Source: Pseudomonadota bacterium (GTDB lineage: Bacteria; Pseudomonadota; Alphaproteobacteria; Rhizobiales; Xanthobacteraceae). From it: a stretch of 15,492 nt of DNA. Below, piece after piece: positions 1 to 6,589 of the stretch. The stretch lies in contig JAEZMI010000052.1 of NCBI GenBank assembly GCA_023414975.1, forward strand, positions 1 to 15,492. The letters are read 5' to 3'. Made by a program: the position numbers and the translations under genes. Position 1 is the first letter of the stretch, and every line of letters begins with the position of its first letter. The notes beneath the pieces were generated by a model that ran no database searches, was not told the DNA's origin, and saw nothing but the letters and a program-made list of their open reading frames with translations.

Positions 1-477
1 GTCCTGTTCGTTGATCTCGATGAGGATGCGCAGCACCTGCCGCGCCTCGGGCAGGGCGACGAAACGCTCCGCATCCGCGGCGGACCACAGCCCCGCCTCG
101 ACGCCGATGTCGCGCGACAGGCACAGGCGGATCATTTCCGGCGCGTCCGCCTCGATGAGGTTTACCGACACATAGTCCGGCAGCACTTCCCACGCCTTCA
201 CGGCTTCCAGCCGCCCGGCACCGCCGGGGGCGATGCCCGCATGGGTGGAGAGGCCGATCGGGGTCTCCGGCAGGCGGGCGCGCACCGCGCGGATGGCGGC
301 GGCGACGGCCGCCGGTTCCAGCGTCTCCGCGCCGTCATCGCCGCGCGGGTGGAAGTGCAGTTCGCTCGCGCCGGCCGCGATGGCCAGCGCCGCGTCCGTG
401 GCGAGTTCGCCCGGCGTCAACGGCGTGAAGGCGTGGAAGTCCTTGGTGCGCGAACCATTGAGGCAGGCCTGCAGCAT
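1..477 (-). CDS. BKACE family beta-keto acid cleavage enzyme (DUF849), partial
   Basis: The first 159 residues of a beta-keto acid cleavage enzyme; the C-terminus lies outside the window. Characterised members condense a beta-keto acid with acetyl-CoA to give acetoacetate plus a new CoA thioester, for example 3-keto-5-aminohexanoate in lysine fermentation. The N-terminus MLQACLNGSRTK is typical. The segment ELHFHPRG supplies H41 and H43, matching the two zinc-ligand histidines of the family; later family signatures (PIGLSTHAGI, DYVSVNLIE) follow in order. The ATG at 477 has a GGAG Shine-Dalgarno at 484-487. The gene starts 46 bp after the UPF0178-like gene on the same strand and may be cotranscribed. 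Family members differ widely in substrate, so the actual beta-keto acid cannot be named. Confidence 0.85.
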   Translation of the reverse strand, partial: MLQACLNGSRTKDFHAFTPLTPGELATDAALAIAAGASELHFHPRGDDGAETLEPAAVAAAIRAVRARLPETPIGLSTHAGIAPGGAGRLEAVKAWEVLPDYVSVNLIEADAPEMIRLCLSRDIGVEAGLWSAADAERFVALPEARQVLRILIEINEQD

Positions 478-523
478 CGGCGTCTCCGTGGGCCCCGAGG
501 GCGAAACACAACAGCATCGGCCA

Positions 524-997
524 TCAACCCGGAGGATGGCCCTTTCGTTTCAGCCGCATCACCGCGCGTTCCAGCGCCTGCAGGAATTCCGAGCGGTCGC
601 GGGCGGAAAAGGCCCGCGGGCCGCGGGTGATCTCGCCAGCCTCGCGCAGATCGGCCATCAGATTGCGCGTGGCAAGCTGCATGCCAATGCTCGAGGCGGT
701 GAAGGGCTTGCCGTTGGGCGCGATGGCCTCCGCCCCCTTCGCCACGACACGGGCGGCGAGCGGCACATCGGCGGTGATGACGAGGTCGCCTTCCTCGGCC
801 CGCTCGGCGATCCAGTCATCGGCGACATCGGGCCCCGCGGGCACGATGACGCGTTCCACCTCCACATCGCGCGGCGTGGCGATGTAGCTGTTGGAGACCA
901 GGAACACCTTGATGCCATGCCGCGTGGCGACGCGATACGTCTCGTCCTTCACCGGGCAGGCATCGGCGTCGATATAGATGAGGATCGGCTTCAGCAA
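524..997 (-). CDS. UPF0178 (YaiI/YqxD, DUF188) family protein
   Basis: A cytoplasmic protein of the UPF0178 family, of unknown biochemical role; the family has been linked to a PIN-like nuclease fold, but no function is established. The diagnostic start IYIDADACPVKDE is present, followed by GDLVITADVPLAARVV and a basic tail. With the TTG at 997 the protein is 157 residues, close to the usual length of about 150. A longer reading from GTG at 1027 adds ten residues (MTLSFYFGST), but that GTG directly follows the T-rich tail of a terminator and has no Shine-Dalgarno, so I prefer 997. Neither start has a convincing ribosome binding site, so the exact N-terminus is uncertain. The BKACE gene follows 46 bp downstream. 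Confidence 0.8.
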   Translation of the reverse strand: MLKPILIYIDADACPVKDETYRVATRHGIKVFLVSNSYIATPRDVEVERVIVPAGPDVADDWIAERAEEGDLVITADVPLAARVVAKGAEAIAPNGKPFTASSIGMQLATRNLMADLREAGEITRGPRAFSARDRSEFLQALERAVMRLKRKGHPPG

Positions 998-1024
998 AGT
1001 ACTACCGAAATAAAAACTCAACGT

Positions 1025-1061
1025 CACAAGAAAGAAGGGCTGCCCGCGAGGACAGCCCTTC
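1025..1061 (-). terminator. Rho-independent terminator of the small-ORF transcript
   Basis: A 9-bp perfect stem (arms 1034-1042 and 1053-1061) encloses a 10-nt loop. On the minus strand it is followed by TTTCTT, giving an intrinsic terminator shape. On the plus strand no T-run follows. It lies 58 bp after the stop of the 25-codon ORF and just before the UPF0178-like gene, so it most likely ends the small transcript. Confidence 0.6.
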
Positions 1062-1119
1062 CCATGTCAGACCGCGGTCCGGCCCGGTAACCGTCACGAA
1101 GGCGGTGCATTGTGTCGCA

Positions 1120-1197
1120 TCACGCGGCACGGACCTCGCAAGAGGCAAGCGTCCAGGTCACGGATACCGACGACCGCAGATCAAGACGATCAGACAC
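1120..1197 (-). CDS. 25-residue small protein or leader-type ORF
   Basis: A GTG-initiated ORF of 25 codons ending in TGA at 1120-1122. The product begins MSDRLDLRSS and ends SCEVRAA; it has one Trp, one Cys, a charged first third and no membrane segment or signal peptide. It is called because its ribosome binding site is exceptional: the 15 bases before the last spacer base are fully complementary to the 16S rRNA 3' end, seven bases from AGGAGG to the start. A hairpin terminator lies 58 bp downstream, so ORF and terminator form a self-contained unit in the gap between the UPF0178-like gene and ggt. I do not recognise the peptide and assign no function. A leader peptide, an independent microprotein or a dual-function small RNA are all possible. 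Confidence 0.5.
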   Translation of the reverse strand: MSDRLDLRSSVSVTWTLASCEVRAA

Positions 1198-1213
1198 TGG
1201 ATCACCTCCTTTC
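1198..1213 (-). promoter_or_regulatory. Near-perfect extended Shine-Dalgarno
   Basis: Read on the minus strand this is GAAAGGAGGTGATCCA, complementary over 15 bases to the alphaproteobacterial 16S 3' end. Ordinary genes in this window match only 4 to 7 bases. It decides the GTG start at 1197 and implies very strong initiation or a special ribosome interaction. Confidence 0.6.
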
Positions 1214-1294
1214 AATTGTTGACGACAGTGGAAGCTTATACCGATTCGCTCATTCGTCATCCCCGTCCTCCTGCGCTACGTTTCACATAGCGTT

Positions 1295-1314
1295 ACGCCG
1301 TGTCGGCACGGCGT
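1295..1314. repeat. Perfect 8-bp palindrome upstream of ggt
   Basis: ACGCCGTG and CACGGCGT are separated by TCGG, forming a 20-bp dyad 47 bp before the ggt start. It could be a repressor operator or a leader hairpin. No T-run follows on either strand, so it does not look like a terminator. A weaker dyad (CGCTA-N9-TAGCG) lies just before it at 1274-1292. Confidence 0.4.
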
Positions 1315-1361
1315 GAGGCCGGCGCGTGGGGCGGCGGTTGGGAGGCGGGGAGGCGAGGCAA

Positions 1362-3152
1362 ATGGTGGAACGGCGATTTGCGCTCTCGGCGCGCGGCTGG
1401 ACGCGAGGCGTCGCGGGCATGCTTCTCACGCTGTCGCTGACGGGTTTCACCGCGCAGGCCCAGCAGGCCTCCGATGCGCAGGCGCCCGAGCGTGCCGGCA
1501 CCGCTCCATTCGGCGCGAGGTTCGCCACCGGCAAGCGCTGGATGGTGACGGCCGCCAACCCCCTTGCCGTCGAAGCGGGGGCGGCGCAGCTGCGCGCGGG
1601 CGGCAGCGCCATTGATGCGCTCGTGGCGACGCAACTCGTGCTCGGGCTGGTCGAGCCGCAATCCTCCGGCCTCGGCGGCGGGGCCTTCCTCGTCTATTGG
1701 GACGCGGAACGCCGCACGCTCACCACCTTCGACGGCCGCGAAACCGCCCCCCGCGCGGCGACGCCCACGCTGTTTCTGGACGCCGCGGGCGAGCCGCTCC
1801 CCTTCATGCAGGCGGTGGTCGGCGGGCGGTCGGTGGGCACGCCCGGCACGCCGCGTCTGCTTGAGACGGTTCACGCCCGCTATGGCAAGCGACCCTGGGC
1901 CGAGCTGTTCGCGCCGGCGCGCGCGCTCGCCACGAACGGCTTCATCATCTCGCCGCGTCTGGCGACGCTGATCGCCGGCGACGTCGAGACGCTGAAGCGC
2001 GACCCGAACGCGCGTGCCTATTTCCTTGAGAGCGACGATACCCCCCGCAAGCAAGGCGCGCGGCTGCGCAACCCCGCCTATGCGGCGACGCTGGAGGCGC
2101 TGGCGAGCGGCGGGGCGGATGCCTTCTATAACGGCGCGCTGGCGGACGACATGGTGCGCGCGGTGCGGGGCGGGGCGAATGCCGGGCTGCTGTCGCGGGA
2201 GGATCTGCGCGACTATCAGGTCAAGGAGCGGGCGCCGGTCTGCGCGCCCTATCGCGACTATGAGGTCTGCGGCATGGGCCCGCCGAGTTCGGGCGCGCTC
2301 ACCCTCGGCCAAATCCTCGGCCTGCTCGCGCCTTTCGATCTCAAGGCGCTCGGACCGGCCTCGCCGGAAGCCTGGCGGCTGATCGCCGATGCCTCCCGCC
2401 TCGCCTTCGCCGACCGGGAGCGCTACATGGCCGACAGCGATTTCGTGCCGATGCCCACCGAGGGCCTGCTGGCGGCGGACTATCTCAAGGGGCGGTCGGA
2501 ACTGCTGAGGGGCGACGACGCGCTGCCCGCCGTCACCGCCGGCGAGCCCACCTGGGACCACGCGAGGGCCGAGCCGCGCGCGGATGGCGCGGCGCCCGAA
2601 CTGCCCTCGACGACGCAGATCACCATCGTCGACGCCGCCGGCAATGTCGTCTCCATGACCTCGACCATCGAGGCGGGCTTCGGCTCGCGGCTGATGGTGG
2701 GCGGCTTCCTGCTCAACAATGAGCTGACCGATTTCTCCTTCCGCTCGCAGAAGAACGGCGTGCCCGTGGCGAACCGTGTGGAGCCGGGCAAGCGCCCGCG
2801 CTCCTCGATGGCGCCGACCGTCGTGATGAAGGACGGCGCGCCCGTGCTGGCGCTCGGCTCGCCCGGCGGCAGCCAGATCATCGGCTATGTCGCAAAGACA
2901 CTGATCGCCCGTCTCGACTGGGGCATGCCGCTCGATCAGGCCATCGCCGCGCCGAACGTGCTGGCGCGCTTCGATGCGGTGGAGATCGAGGCCGGCACGC
3001 CGGCGCAGGCGCTGGCGCCGGAACTGAAGGCGCTCGGTTTCGAGGTGAAGACGGCGCCGATGACCTCGGGCGTGCAGGCGGTGGCGATCACACCCGAGGG
3101 CCTCGTCGGCGCCGCCGATCCGCGCCGCGAGGGGGTGGCGATCGGCGAATAA
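1362..3152 (+). CDS. ggt: Gamma-glutamyltranspeptidase (glutathione hydrolase)
   Basis: A 596-residue periplasmic N-terminal nucleophile hydrolase that cleaves or transfers the gamma-glutamyl group of glutathione and related compounds. Residues 1-33 form a signal peptide (basic start, hydrophobic core, AQA cleavage motif). R126 in DGRETAP matches the substrate-carboxylate arginine. Autocleavage is expected before T417 in PSTTQITIVD, giving a large subunit of about 34-416 and a small catalytic subunit 417-596. RSSMAPT carries the serine pair S481-S482, and GSPGGSQII is the glycine-rich oxyanion segment. All key residues are intact and the length is normal. I chose the ATG at 1362 over an in-frame GTG at 1326 because GGGGAGG and GAGG motifs precede it and the signal peptide then has normal length. 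It appears monocistronic and converges with fmdB. Sulfur or nitrogen recovery from glutathione is its likely role. Confidence 0.95.
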   Translation: MVERRFALSARGWTRGVAGMLLTLSLTGFTAQAQQASDAQAPERAGTAPFGARFATGKRWMVTAANPLAVEAGAAQLRAGGSAIDALVATQLVLGLVEPQSSGLGGGAFLVYWDAERRTLTTFDGRETAPRAATPTLFLDAAGEPLPFMQAVVGGRSVGTPGTPRLLETVHARYGKRPWAELFAPARALATNGFIISPRLATLIAGDVETLKRDPNARAYFLESDDTPRKQGARLRNPAYAATLEALASGGADAFYNGALADDMVRAVRGGANAGLLSREDLRDYQVKERAPVCAPYRDYEVCGMGPPSSGALTLGQILGLLAPFDLKALGPASPEAWRLIADASRLAFADRERYMADSDFVPMPTEGLLAADYLKGRSELLRGDDALPAVTAGEPTWDHARAEPRADGAAPELPSTTQITIVDAAGNVVSMTSTIEAGFGSRLMVGGFLLNNELTDFSFRSQKNGVPVANRVEPGKRPRSSMAPTVVMKDGAPVLALGSPGGSQIIGYVAKTLIARLDWGMPLDQAIAAPNVLARFDAVEIEAGTPAQALAPELKALGFEVKTAPMTSGVQAVAITPEGLVGAADPRREGVAIGE

Positions 3153-3166
3153 GGGGGGCGTGAACG

Positions 3167-3181
3167 GCCGGCCAAGCCGGC
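3167..3181. other. Short hairpin between convergent ggt and fmdB
   Basis: GCCGGC, then CAA, then GCCGGC forms a 6-bp, GC-only stem in the 48-bp gap between the two convergent stops. It may serve as a bidirectional terminator or mRNA 3'-end barrier, but it lacks a T-run on either strand, so termination is not shown. Confidence 0.35.
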
Positions 3182-3200
3182 GATCCACTTCACCGTCACC

Positions 3201-3557
3201 TCAATGGCTGATCATCCAGGGCCGCGCCGCGGGGAAGCTCTTGGCGCCGCTGGCGGCGGTGGCGGTCTTGGACTTTTTCGAGCGGCTTTTCATCCCGCCG
3301 GAGCAGCAGGAGCAGCCCGACGGGTGCTTCTTCGCCGCGAACTCGCCGACCGACATCGGGGCGTTGGCCGCGCGCTCATTGGTGGCGTGGGCGATCAGGG
3401 TCTCGCGCGGCACGCCGGAAAAATGCGGGGCGGTGAGCAGCACGCGCGGGGCGCTCATCCCGCAATCCGGGCAGGGCTGCGGGTCCTTGTACTCGCTCAT
3501 CGGCCGGATCGCGGTGAAGTCGCCGCAGCTCTCGCAGAGATATTCATAGACGGGCAT
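3201..3557 (-). CDS. fmdB: FmdB family zinc-ribbon protein
   Basis: A 118-residue protein with the FmdB zinc ribbon: MPVYEYLCESCG at the start, with C8, C11, C29 and C32 as a four-cysteine metal site (CxxC-N17-CxxC). The tail is Lys/Ser/Ala-rich and carries an extra CSCC cluster (C82, C84, C85), as in longer family members. FmdB was named in Methylophilus methylotrophus, where it lies in the formamidase gene cluster and was proposed to be regulatory; its mechanism is unproven. The start has AGGGAG eleven bases upstream of ATG. The gene lies 199 bp after fmdA on the same strand, separated by a palindromic repeat, so it may be read from the fmdA transcript or from its own promoter. Confidence 0.9.
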   Translation of the reverse strand: MPVYEYLCESCGDFTAIRPMSEYKDPQPCPDCGMSAPRVLLTAPHFSGVPRETLIAHATNERAANAPMSVGEFAAKKHPSGCSCCSGGMKSRSKKSKTATAASGAKSFPAARPWMISH

Positions 3558-3579
3558 GGCCGCTCCCTGGGCGTTTCCT

Positions 3580-3630
3580 GGAGCATTTTCGAGCGAAGTG
3601 GATTCAGCTTCGCGTGAAGAAAATGCGTTC
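3580..3630. repeat. REP-like palindromic intergenic element
   Basis: An imperfect palindrome. The outer stem is GCATTTTC (3583-3590) with GAAAATGC (3619-3626), and the inner stem is GCGAAG (3593-3598) with CTTCGC (3608-3613) around a 9-nt loop. It starts GGAGCATTTTCGAGCGAAG. I recall near-identical short elements between genes in many Hyphomicrobiales genomes, which would make it a dispersed repeat, but copy number cannot be counted here. It fills part of the fmdA-fmdB gap and may protect mRNA ends. Confidence 0.6.
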
Positions 3631-3737
3631 TGACAAGCGACGAGAAGGTGCGGCGGACGGGCTGGGCCGTCCGCTGGAAGGGGAGGGCGGGGCAGCGCAA
3701 GACCTGAGGGTCCCGTTTTTCAGCGCCACCCCGCCGT

Positions 3738-3770
3738 CACCGGACGTCGATGGGGGTCAAAGGTCCGGTG
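3738..3770 (-). terminator. Inverted repeat over the fmdA stop codon
   Basis: CACCGGAC (3738-3745) and GTCCGGTG (3763-3770) form a perfect 8-bp stem with a 17-nt loop that contains the fmdA stop. It has no adjacent T-run on the minus strand, so it may mark a weak or Rho-assisted 3' end rather than a classical intrinsic terminator. Confidence 0.3.
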
Positions 3771-4986
3771 AAAGCGGCATCTGGATCGAACCGTCGATGA
3801 ACTGGGTCGGTCCCGCGGCGGTCGGGTTGATGTCGAAGTCGAAGATCTCCGTCGGCAGCCAGAGCGTCGCGCAGGCATTGGGAATGTCGACGACGCCGGA
3901 GATGTGGCCCTGTACCGGCGCGGTGCCGAGGATCGAATAGGCCTGCGCGCCCGAATAGCCGAACTTCTTCAGGTACTCGATGGCGTTGAGGCAGGCCTGG
4001 CGGTAGGCGATGTGCACGTCGAGATAGTGCTGGCCACCTTGCTCATCGACCGAGATGCCCTCGAAGATCAGGTAGTCCTTGTAGTTCGGCGTCACCGGCG
4101 AGGGCTTGAAGATCGGATTCTTGATCCCGTACTTGGCCATGCCGCCCTTCAGCACCTCGACCTTGAGATGCACCCAGCCGGCCATTTCGATGGCGCCGCA
4201 GAAGGTGATCTCGCCGTCGCCCTGGCTGAAATGCAGGTCGCCCATCGAGAGGCCGCCGCCCTCGACATAGACCGGGAAGTAGATCTTCGAGCCGCGCGAC
4301 AGATCCTTGATGTCGCAATTGCCGCCATGCTCGCGCGGGGGCACGGTGCGCGCCGCCGTGGCGGCTGCGGCCTTCGCGGCGTCGCCGGTCAGCCGGCCCA
4401 TATGGGCGGTGGCGGCGAAGGGCGGAGCGGCGAGCGCGGGGACGCGGGTCGGGTTGGTGTCGATCAGCGCCTGCTCACGGGTGTTCCAGGTGTCGAGCAG
4501 CTTCGGGTCGGGCAGGCAGCCGATCAGGCCGGGGTGGATCAGCCCGGCGAAGTTCACGCCCGGCACATGGCGCGAGGAGGTGTACATGCCCTTGAAGTCC
4601 CAGATCGACTTCTGGGCGAGGGGGAAATGGTCGGTCAGGAAGCCGCCGCCATTCTTCTTCGAGAAGAAGCCGTTGAAGCCCCATTCATTGCCGGGGATGG
4701 CGCCGATATCGAGCAGGTCCACCACCAGGAGGTCACCGGGCTCGGCACCCTTCACCCCGATGGGACCGGAGAGGAAGTGGACGATGGTGAGGTCGATGTC
4801 GCGGACGTCATCGGCCGAGTTGTTGTTCTTGATGAAGCCGCCGGTCCAGTCATAGGTCTCGACGATGAAGTCGTCGCCCGGCTTCACCCAGGCCACCATC
4901 GGGATTTCCGGGTGCCAGCGGTTGTGAACCATGTCGTTGTCATAGGCCGACTGGTTCAGGTCGATCTTGATCAGCGTATCGGGCAT
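3757..4986 (-). CDS. fmdA: Formamidase (acetamidase/formamidase family)
   Basis: A 409-residue cytoplasmic amidase that hydrolyses formamide to formate and ammonia; M. methylotrophus FmdA has nearly the same length. Family signatures are MVHNRWHPEIP (residues 19-29), GAIPGNEWGFNGFF (95-108), HVPGVNFAGLIHPGLIGCLP (140-159), HGGNCDIKDL (220-229) and GDLHFSQGDGE (249-259), the last two forming the conserved core. There is no signal peptide. The ATG at 4986 has GGGGAG eight bases upstream; an upstream in-frame GTG at 4995 lies almost on this site and is less likely. It follows urtE by 125 bp, so it is probably the catabolic part of the urt operon, with the importer supplying its substrate. Other short amides such as acetamide may be accepted. 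Confidence 0.93.
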   Translation of the reverse strand: MPDTLIKIDLNQSAYDNDMVHNRWHPEIPMVAWVKPGDDFIVETYDWTGGFIKNNNSADDVRDIDLTIVHFLSGPIGVKGAEPGDLLVVDLLDIGAIPGNEWGFNGFFSKKNGGGFLTDHFPLAQKSIWDFKGMYTSSRHVPGVNFAGLIHPGLIGCLPDPKLLDTWNTREQALIDTNPTRVPALAAPPFAATAHMGRLTGDAAKAAAATAARTVPPREHGGNCDIKDLSRGSKIYFPVYVEGGGLSMGDLHFSQGDGEITFCGAIEMAGWVHLKVEVLKGGMAKYGIKNPIFKPSPVTPNYKDYLIFEGISVDEQGGQHYLDVHIAYRQACLNAIEYLKKFGYSGAQAYSILGTAPVQGHISGVVDIPNACATLWLPTEIFDFDINPTAAGPTQFIDGSIQMPLSPDL

Positions 4987-5019
4987 GCGTCTCACTCCCC
5001 GTGGACAAGCTGGAATTGG

Positions 5020-5053
5020 CAGGCGGGAACTTGGGGCAGGCGGGAACTTGGGG
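5020..5053. repeat. Two tandem 17-bp repeats
   Basis: The unit CAGGCGGGAACTTGGGG occurs twice in perfect succession (5020-5036 and 5037-5053), followed by the first five bases of a third copy. It lies in the leader of fmdA, 34 bp before its start on the minus strand. It may be a slippage product or a repeated protein-binding site. Confidence 0.7.
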
Positions 5054-5064
5054 CAGGCTTGAGG

Positions 5065-5115
5065 CGGTCCGGCGGGGGCGCGGACCGGCAGAAAGTCAGT
5101 CTGAGGCAGCCTCAG
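5065..5115 (-). other. Hairpin pair after urtE
   Basis: Two inverted repeats lie in series. CTGAGG-CAG-CCTCAG (5101-5115) overlaps the urtE stop. CGGTCCG (5065-5071) pairs with CGGACCG (5081-5087) around a G-rich 9-nt loop. Neither is followed by a proper T-run. They could attenuate or process the transcript between urtE and fmdA, setting formamidase level apart from the transporter. Confidence 0.35.
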
Positions 5116-5801
5116 ACCGACAGGAACTTGGCGACCTTCGCCTCGTCCACATCGGCGCGTTTGTCCTCGTGGACAATCTCGCCGTTCTCGATCACCAGTA
5201 CGCGGTCGGCGATGTCGAGGGCGAAGGAGAGGACCTGTTCGGACACGACGATGGAGAGGCCGCGCTCGTCGCGGATGCGCTTCAGCGTGCGCGCCATCTC
5301 GCGGATGATGGAGGGCTGGATGCCCTCGGTCGGCTCGTCGAGCAGCAGCACCTTGGGCGCGGTGGCGAGCGCGCGGGCGATGGCGAGCTGCTGCTGCTGG
5401 CCGCCGGAGAGATTGCCGCCGCGCCGGCCCTTCATTTCCAGCAGCACGGGAAACAGTTCGTAGATGTCCGGCGGCACCTTGCTTTCGCCGCGCGGAATGA
5501 GGCCGGTCTCGATGTTCTCCTGCACCGTCATGGTGGAAAAGATCATGCGGCCCTGCGGCACATAGGCGACGCCGTTCGCCACCCGCTCATAGCTTTTCAG
5601 CTTCGTCACGTCGGTGGAGCCGACGCTGACCGTGCCGCTCTTGGTCGGCACGATGCCCATGAGCGACTTCATGAGCGTGGTCTTGCCCATGCCGTTGCGG
5701 CCCATGATGGCGATGATCTCGTTCGGCGCGACGGTGAAGTTCAGCCCGTGCAGGACTTCGCTCTCGCCATAGGAGACATGGAGGTTGGAGACGTTCAGCA
5801 T
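5112..5801 (-). CDS. urtE: Urea/amide ABC transporter ATPase UrtE
   Basis: A 229-residue LivF-type ATPase, the second ATPase of the importer, acting at the cytoplasmic face of the membrane. It shows Walker A GRNGMGKTT (34-42), the Q-loop glutamine Q83 in VPQGRMIF, signature LSGGQQQQLAIARAL (from 131) and Walker B VLLLDEPTEGI (151-161). The switch position reads SEQ rather than a histidine, as is common in LivF/UrtE proteins. The ATG at 5801 lies 10 nt after the urtD stop and uses a GAGGG that overlaps that stop, which implies translational coupling. The paired ATPase is UrtD. LivF homologues are close relatives, but the neighbours and the PTEGIQPSII segment favour the urea/amide group. Confidence 0.93.
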   Translation of the reverse strand: MLNVSNLHVSYGESEVLHGLNFTVAPNEIIAIMGRNGMGKTTLMKSLMGIVPTKSGTVSVGSTDVTKLKSYERVANGVAYVPQGRMIFSTMTVQENIETGLIPRGESKVPPDIYELFPVLLEMKGRRGGNLSGGQQQQLAIARALATAPKVLLLDEPTEGIQPSIIREMARTLKRIRDERGLSIVVSEQVLSFALDIADRVLVIENGEIVHEDKRADVDEAKVAKFLSV

Positions 5802-5811
5802 GGGGCGTCCC

Positions 5812-6579
5812 TCAATGGCCGAGATACACTTCGACGACCTTCGGATCCGCCTGGACCTTGGCCATCGAGCCTTCCGAGAGGATCTTGCCCTGGTGCAGCA
5901 CCGTCACCTTGTGGGCGATGTCCTCGACGAACTTCATGTCGTGCTCGATCACGATCACCGAGCGGTTCTTGATGATGGTGTTGAGCAGTTCCGCCGTCTT
6001 CTTTCGCTCGGAGACGCTCATGCCCGCGACCGGTTCGTCGAGCATCAGGAGCTCCGGGTCCTGGATCAGCAGCATGCCGATCTCCAGCCACTGCTTCTGG
6101 CCGTGGGAGAGATACTCGGCGCGCTGGTCGAGCTGGTCGGCGAGGAAGATCGTCTCGGCGATTTCCTGCACCCGTTCCTTCACCGCGGCATCGCGCCGGA
6201 AGGTCAGCGCGCCCAGCACCGAGCGCCCCTTGGGGTAGGAGATTTCGAGGTTCTCGAAGACCGTGAGGTCTTCATAGATGGACGGGTTCTGGAACTTGCG
6301 GCCGACCCCGGCGCGGACGATCTCGTGTTCCTTCATCTTGGTCAGCTCGCGGTCCTTGAAGCGGATCGAGCCGGTGGTGGCCTTGGTGCGGCCGCAGATG
6401 AGGTCGAGCACGGTCGTCTTGCCGGCGCCGTTCGGGCCGATGATCACGCGGATCTCGTTCTCGTCGACATAGAAGGACAGGTCGTTGACCGCCTTGAAGC
6501 CGTCGAAGGAGACGGTGAGCCCTTCCACCGCCAGGACGAAGTCCTTGTTCATGCTGTCGGTGATGACACTGGTGTTCAT
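5812..6579 (-). CDS. urtD: Urea/amide ABC transporter ATPase UrtD
   Basis: A 255-residue LivG-type ATPase. Walker A GPNGAGKTT spans 48-56; the Q-loop glutamine is Q97 in RKFQNPS; the signature reads LSHGQKQWLEIGMLL (from 157), the histidine form typical of UrtD; Walker B LLMLDEPVAGM is at 177-187 and the switch histidine is H213 in IEHD. The frame is open upstream to 6735, but that part is the mirror of urtC coding sequence. The ATG at 6579 has GAGGG seven bases upstream, overlapping the urtC stop, and lies 10 nt after it. UrtD and UrtE together should power uptake through UrtB and UrtC. Confidence 0.95.
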   Translation of the reverse strand: MNTSVITDSMNKDFVLAVEGLTVSFDGFKAVNDLSFYVDENEIRVIIGPNGAGKTTVLDLICGRTKATTGSIRFKDRELTKMKEHEIVRAGVGRKFQNPSIYEDLTVFENLEISYPKGRSVLGALTFRRDAAVKERVQEIAETIFLADQLDQRAEYLSHGQKQWLEIGMLLIQDPELLMLDEPVAGMSVSERKKTAELLNTIIKNRSVIVIEHDMKFVEDIAHKVTVLHQGKILSEGSMAKVQADPKVVEVYLGH

Positions 6580-6589
6580 GGCCTGACCC

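Noticed and set aside
233..1090. 285-codon plus-strand ORF
   Set aside because: It spans antisense to both the BKACE and UPF0178-like genes and runs through the terminator; no domain is visible.
1198..1213. A 16S rRNA 3'-end fragment on the plus strand
   Set aside because: The 16-base identity to the 16S terminus is not extended by upstream 16S sequence; it is better explained as an extended Shine-Dalgarno on the minus strand.
1219..1242. Sigma70-like promoter (TTGACG and TATACC) for ggt
   Set aside because: The two hexamers are only 12 bp apart, too close for a working sigma70 promoter.
1293..3188. 631-codon minus-strand ORF opposite ggt
   Set aside because: It is the mirror of ggt codons in GC-rich DNA: Arg/His/Gly-rich, no domain, no ribosome binding site, while ggt is intact with all catalytic residues.
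3904..5463. 519-codon plus-strand ORF opposite fmdA and urtE
   Set aside because: Low-complexity mirror translation of two clear genes and of the spacer between them; no recognisable domain.
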